Shown here piece after piece: positions 60,496-64,000 of a stretch of 64,000 nucleotides of DNA. Location: assembly GCA_002495055.1 (NCBI GenBank), contig DADR01000018.1:23219-87218 (forward strand), read 5' to 3'. The translations under genes were made by a program, and so were the position numbers. Position 1 is the stretch's first letter. The number at the start of each line of letters is the position of its first letter. Source of the stretch: Methanoregula sp. UBA247. GTDB lineage: Archaea; Halobacteriota; Methanomicrobia; Methanomicrobiales; Methanospirillaceae. Under the pieces are notes generated by a model. It did not search any database. It had not been told where the DNA came from and saw only the letters and a program-made list of their open reading frames with translations.

Positions 60496-62016
60496 ATGCA
60501 AAAAGAGATCGGGACCATCGGCGGTTTCCTTGTTTTTGTTGTTATTGCCCTCATTCCGCTGGACCCCGTCACAATCCCTTTTGCGGCACAACTTACTGCA
60601 GCAGTGACCGGGCTGATGGTGATATGGTGGGTCACCGAAGCAATCCCGATCTATGCCACGGCACTGGTACCTCTCGTGGTATTCCCTCTCCTCGGGATAC
60701 TGTCGCCCACTGCGGCAGCGGCCTCGTATGGAAATGAGACGGTTTTTTTGTTCATGGGAGGGTTCTTTATCGCCGCAGCCATGGTGCGGTGGAACCTTCA
60801 TTGCCGCATCGCACTCACCGTGATCAACCTTGCCGGATCCGGAACAAAGAAACTGGTGCTGGGGTTCATGATAGCAACGGCGTTCCTGTCCATGTGGATC
60901 TCAAACACCGCCACAACCATGATGATGATCCCCATCGCGCTGGCCCTTGTCTCGACTCTCATGCCCGGTGTGCTGACGGATACTACAGGGGGACAGGGTG
61001 GGCAGCGGCAGTTTGCCACCTGCCTCCTTCTCGGGGTCTGTTATGCCGCAACCATCGGGGGAATGGCGACTCTTATCGGGACACCGCCCAATGCAATCCT
61101 GGTTGCCCAGACTTCGGCCATCTTTTCGGGGGCTCCCGGCATCGATTTCTTCTCATGGATGACCTTTGCCGTACCGTTTATGGCCATTTTCCTCCTCATC
61201 GCCTGGTTCTGGCTCACCTCGGTCACCAACCGGAATATGCCGCAGGAGATATCCGGGAGCAGGGACATGATCAGGGATGAGCTGAAAAAACTTGGCCCGC
61301 TCACCACTGCAGAGAAATGGACACTCCTGGTATTCCTGTTCGTTGCGCTCTTCTGGATTTTCAGGACCCCTAAAGTTATCGGATCTCTGGTCGTCCCCGG
61401 GATTACCACCTGGGTTCCGGGAATCACCGATGCCACCATTGCGATTGGTGGTGCTTTGATCCTGTTTATGCTTCCCGTGGATGCAAAGAACGGGATCTTC
61501 ACCCTTGACTGGGAATCCGCAAAAACAATACCCTGGGGGATCCTTATCCTGTTCGGGGGAGGCATCTGTCTCTCCGAGGGGATCATCAAGAGCGGTCTTG
61601 CCGAGCTCATCGCCCATTCCTTCATCATCCTTACCGTGCTGCCGCTGGTGGTGATAATTTTCTTAATCACCCTCTTTATCACCTTCCTCAATGAAGTGGT
61701 TTCCAATACAGCGATGGCCTCGATCATGATCCCGTTGATGGCGATCACGTCGGTATCGATGGGAATCCACCCGATGATGCTTATGGTGCCGGCAGCACTC
61801 GCCTCGTCCCTTGGTTTCATGCTCCCCGTAGGAACCCCGCCAAACGCGATCGCCTATGGGACCGGGTACCTTTCGACAAAAGAGATGGCGAGGGCAGGTT
61901 TTGCCCTCAATATCATTGGCTGCATCCTGATCACCCTCTTCATGACATTCATCATCCCAACAGCACTCGGAATCTCACCGGAACTTCCTTCCTGGGCGGT
62001 AATACCCGGGGTGTAA
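60496..62016 (+). CDS. DASS-family (SLC13) dicarboxylate/anion symporter
   Basis: A 506-residue sodium-coupled symporter for dicarboxylates, citrate or sulfate, with 11-12 helices. The two SNT-type signatures are present: MWISNTATTMMMIPIALAL (about 135-153) and the C-terminal copy EVVSNTAMASIMIPLMAITS, and the typical GTPPNAI loops occur twice (LIGTPPNAILVAQ and PVGTPPNAIAYG). No TrkA-C domain is inserted, unlike the permease at 54794. ATG 60496 is the only good start. Confidence 0.95.
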   Translation: MQKEIGTIGGFLVFVVIALIPLDPVTIPFAAQLTAAVTGLMVIWWVTEAIPIYATALVPLVVFPLLGILSPTAAAASYGNETVFLFMGGFFIAAAMVRWNLHCRIALTVINLAGSGTKKLVLGFMIATAFLSMWISNTATTMMMIPIALALVSTLMPGVLTDTTGGQGGQRQFATCLLLGVCYAATIGGMATLIGTPPNAILVAQTSAIFSGAPGIDFFSWMTFAVPFMAIFLLIAWFWLTSVTNRNMPQEISGSRDMIRDELKKLGPLTTAEKWTLLVFLFVALFWIFRTPKVIGSLVVPGITTWVPGITDATIAIGGALILFMLPVDAKNGIFTLDWESAKTIPWGILILFGGGICLSEGIIKSGLAELIAHSFIILTVLPLVVIIFLITLFITFLNEVVSNTAMASIMIPLMAITSVSMGIHPMMLMVPAALASSLGFMLPVGTPPNAIAYGTGYLSTKEMARAGFALNIIGCILITLFMTFIIPTALGISPELPSWAVIPGV

Positions 62017-62320
62017 GGCCAGGGGAGAGTATCCCCACCTTCAATCCGGGGTCATTTCCGACTGCGTCTGAGGGTTCCCGGGGATGTTTTTGGATCTCTT
62101 TTGCATAAAACCCTGTCACTTTTTCACAGAAGCGTTCATTTCTTACCAGGTCTGGCGTATTTCCGGGTAGTATGTGCCCGGAGCAGGGCTGGAGATCCGA
62201 TTCGACATGCCCGCAGCTGATATAAGTACCGCAGCTGGTGCTGCTGAAGGACAACGTGTGAAATAAAAGTTTATCAGGACGGAACTAAAGGGGGGTACCG
62301 GGAAAAAAGAGAAAATTAAC
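62017..62320. other. Intergenic stretch of about 300 nt
   Basis: Nothing recognised between the convergent symporter and toxin genes. Confidence 0.4.
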
Positions 62321-62606
62321 TCAATGATATCCATATTTTTTATGAGCCTGTTCAATCGGCAGGATCTCCTGGACAATCACCAGTTTTTCCTTTTTATCTA
62401 TCTCATAAAAAACGGTATACCTTCGGGAAATGTGCAGCCGGTAGATGATTCCCTTTAAAAACCAGTTTCTCTTTGTCCCCCTGGCTTTTCGGGAACGGAT
62501 CTTCTTCAAGCCGTTTCAGGGCGGTTTTAATTATCCGGCGTGTCTTTACGGGCAGGCGATTGATCTCATCAGATAATTCATGCCAGAGTATAAGAGAAAA
62601 AGTCAA
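62321..62606 (-). pseudogene. RelE/ParE-type toxin interrupted by a +1 frameshift
   Basis: From TTG 62606 (overlapping the antitoxin stop) the frame reads MTFSLILWHELSDEINRLPV then KTRRIIKTALKRLEEDPFPK and SQGDKEKLVFKG. At the run TTTTTAAAGGG near 62455 the RelE-like continuation moves to the next frame: IIYRLHISRRYTVFYEID, then LVIVQEILPIEQAHKKYGYH, stop TGA at 62321. Joined, the product would be about 94 residues, the normal RelE length, with the usual GYRL.RYTVFYE core. A real inactivating frameshift or a homopolymer error are both possible. Confidence 0.7.
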
Positions 62607-62803
62607 TCATTAATCTCCGAGAGTGAAACAAAATCCTTTTTCTTCCGGCTGGTCCACTTCCTGACATCTTCCTCTAACCGGCCTTTCTTCCGGTCCTCGA
62701 TCATTTCTGCAAGGAGATCTGTATAGGTCTGGCCTGCCGAACGCATCTCGGCAAGGTCCTTCCATACCGGTTCTGTTACCGGTATCCGCTTTACCGCTGC
62801 CAT
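62603..62803 (-). CDS. Antitoxin of the RelE-type toxin (VapB-like small protein)
   Basis: A 66-residue antitoxin. The N-terminal part (AAVKRIPVTEPVWKDLAEMR) is a short ribbon-helix-helix-like DNA-binding and dimerisation domain, and the acidic C-terminal tail (MIEDRKKGRLEEDVRKW) would wrap the toxin. ATG 62803 begins the conserved start; its stop overlaps the toxin start in a TTGA, the usual antitoxin-first layout. It is intact even though the toxin frame is broken. Confidence 0.75.
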   Translation of the reverse strand: MAAVKRIPVTEPVWKDLAEMRSAGQTYTDLLAEMIEDRKKGRLEEDVRKWTSRKKKDFVSLSEIND

Positions 62804-62992
62804 ATTCAGGTTATAAGCATTGAAAGTTTGCATACTTTTGGGGGATATTCTCTCAATTGTGCCTTCGTACTCTTTTTTGAGGGAGATCTCTTGTATAGCT
62901 TGTCGATCGTACAAACCCAGATAATTCCTGCACCTGTTGTTTTTTGGTAAGATTTACCCGCTGTCAGGATAGGAAATACATGGTACACGTCA

Positions 62993-63226
62993 TCATTTCC
63001 GGATCGACAGCAAATCTTCGATCGTGTCCCGCATATAGGTGTACGAATCAGAGACACCCTGGTTGTAAAATTCCGGTGCCAGTTCTTCCCGGATGAAATC
63101 CAGCATCAGGCCTGCACGCAAATCACCGATTTCTTCTTCCCGTTCGTTTAAAAAATAATTCTTTATTGCCGAGATCATCTCATCCCGTTTCTCTTTGGTT
63201 ATGTTGATAGTGTTTTTATTTTTCAT
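62993..63226 (-). CDS. DUF2164-family protein
   Basis: A 77-residue soluble helical protein. NITKEKRDEMISAIKNYFLN then EIGDLRAGLMLDFIREELAP and EFYNQGVSDSYTYMRDTIED match the DUF2164 pattern (E.iG.L.A..LLDF...E..P..YNqgv.da). The function is unknown. ATG 63226 is used with AAAGGA about 10 nt upstream; an ATG at 63235 is in frame. It lies upstream of, but separate from, the antitoxin gene. Confidence 0.88.
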   Translation of the reverse strand: MKNKNTINITKEKRDEMISAIKNYFLNEREEEIGDLRAGLMLDFIREELAPEFYNQGVSDSYTYMRDTIEDLLSIRK

Positions 63227-63657
63227 ACCCGCCATTCCTTTTTAAAAATGAATAAAATGTACTGACTTCCCCGGAACAATAAGGATATCGCTCCTTTTGT
63301 AATCTCTCTCAAGAGTCACTAAAAAAAGTTTCAGTGGTTCTTTCTCTCACCCGGTATCCCTTTATGACATACAGGATCCGTTACCAGGCTTCCGGGGAGT
63401 ACCCTGTATCTTCCATGGGTGAACCTTTTTTTAATGAGTATATATGAGCAAATGTTCTGTTCAAAGCATAATCTTTATCGATCTATCCAGGCTCTGCCGG
63501 AGTCTTGCAGAACAAAATGCGATTATCTACCCATTCTGAACTTTTAAAAGATTTTTGTCAACATTTATCTTAATAACAGTTAAATTAAATTTTAATTTTA
63601 ATAAATAAATATATATACTATGAAAGTAATTAGAAACTTAACCAAGAATGTGTGATT
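63227..63657. promoter_or_regulatory. AT-rich intergenic region with promoter of gene 63658
   Basis: The part at about 63550-63625 is the most AT-rich stretch of the window (long A/T runs, then AAATATATATACTATG), probably a strong promoter for the gene that follows; a replication-related site cannot be excluded. No gene recognised. Confidence 0.4.
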
Positions 63658-63909
63658 ATGACACAATGTACTGAACAACCCTTCCGGGATGCCGAAAAAT
63701 TATATAAAATATATCCGGCACGTTGGAAGATGAAGAAAATAACTGCCCCGGACCCGACCGAATGTCAGGACTGTATGATTCGCGGGCAATGTTCAGGTTT
63801 TGATAAACACGTGCTGACTGCGAAAGGACGATGTAAGTATCATCAGGGTGCAGATTGCGAAGAGATATTCAGGGGGTGGTCAATGGATCTGCGATCACCG
63901 TCTACCTGA
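63658..63909 (+). CDS. Small Cys-rich protein of unknown function
   Basis: An 83-residue protein with cysteines at about 4, 36, 39, 45, 59 and 67, including CQDC and, later, RCKYHQGADC, a layout that could bind zinc or an iron-sulfur cluster. The N-terminal part (EQPFRDAEKLYKIYPARWKM) is helical and basic. ATG 63658 is chosen; a GTG at 63652 is in frame. A strong AT-rich promoter precedes it. Family unknown. Confidence 0.65.
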   Translation: MTQCTEQPFRDAEKLYKIYPARWKMKKITAPDPTECQDCMIRGQCSGFDKHVLTAKGRCKYHQGADCEEIFRGWSMDLRSPST

Positions 63910-64000
63910 TTCTTCATGAGAACAACACTATTACCGTCCCCATAGTCAGGGTTGTGTGTCCATCTGATATCCATAAAAATAAACCACAACTTTTTTTTTA

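Noticed and set aside
61041..61820. 259-codon minus-strand frame
   Set aside because: Antisense shadow of the DASS symporter.
1..64000. CRISPR arrays, rRNA, tRNA, insertion sequences
   Set aside because: No regularly spaced repeats, no transposase and no tRNA-like cloverleaf was recognised by eye; a tRNAscan and repeat search would settle this.

Overview
The window reads as a chromosome segment of a methanogenic archaeon of the order Methanomicrobiales, probably Methanoregulaceae. This is inferred from a two-repeat TATA-binding protein, TATA/BRE-type promoters, an ADP-dependent sugar kinase, an archaeal phosphoribulokinase, several PAS-rich sensor kinases, and many small proteins and lipoproteins of methanogen type. 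Codon usage and a moderate G+C content fit that group. No rRNA, tRNA or CRISPR array was found. The first gene is cut by the left edge.

Layout. 1-7.8 kb: a PAS histidine kinase and receiver pair, a BofA-like membrane protein, a zinc-ribbon miniprotein, a NYN-LOTUS protein, a receiver-like/PAS/PAS/diadenylate-cyclase fusion, and small membrane and winged-helix-like proteins. 7.9-20.1 kb: a storage-sugar island with glucan phosphorylase, ADP-dependent phosphofructokinase/glucokinase, GH57 amylase, GT4 glycogen-synthase-type transferase, phosphoribulokinase, 4-alpha-glucanotransferase and a second GH57 enzyme (DUF3536). 20.3-25.7 kb: tandem GIY-YIG protein, TBP, a DUF1059 miniprotein, a TPR protein, an ABC exporter and a YHS protein. 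25.7-31.9 kb: a structured intergenic element, exported and zinc proteins, DUF1801, a NapH-like ferredoxin membrane protein, a HEAT-repeat protein and Fe/Mn superoxide dismutase. The SOD promoter and that of an unknown protein at 29744 share an identically spaced upstream element. 31.9-49.8 kb: regulators, SRPBCC protein, ferredoxin, exported proteins, a sensor kinase, YpfJ peptidase, universal stress protein, GYD protein, methyltransferase, shikimate-kinase-like protein, phosphoesterase and Yip1 protein. 50.1-56.6 kb: one minus-strand sulfur cluster (SLC13 permease, two MBL-rhodanese fusions, two YeeE/YedE halves, TauE/SafE). 57-64 kb: EamA transporter, zinc-ribbon protein, a second copy of the lipoprotein at 46 kb, a DASS symporter, a toxin-antitoxin pair with a frameshifted RelE toxin, DUF2164 and a Cys-rich protein.

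How the parts fit. The sugar island can make and break down glycogen-like polymer and link it to the pentose/hexulose phosphate route through phosphoribulokinase. The sulfur cluster resembles bacterial sulfide/persulfide detoxification operons. Together with SOD and a decayed ferritin-like gene it suggests a lineage coping with oxidant and sulfur stress. Intergenic regions hold at least nine decayed or frameshifted gene pieces (disulfide oxidoreductase tail, amidohydrolase, ferritin-like, DUF3795, surface-protein tail, RelE and others) and several genuine-looking genes under 60 codons.
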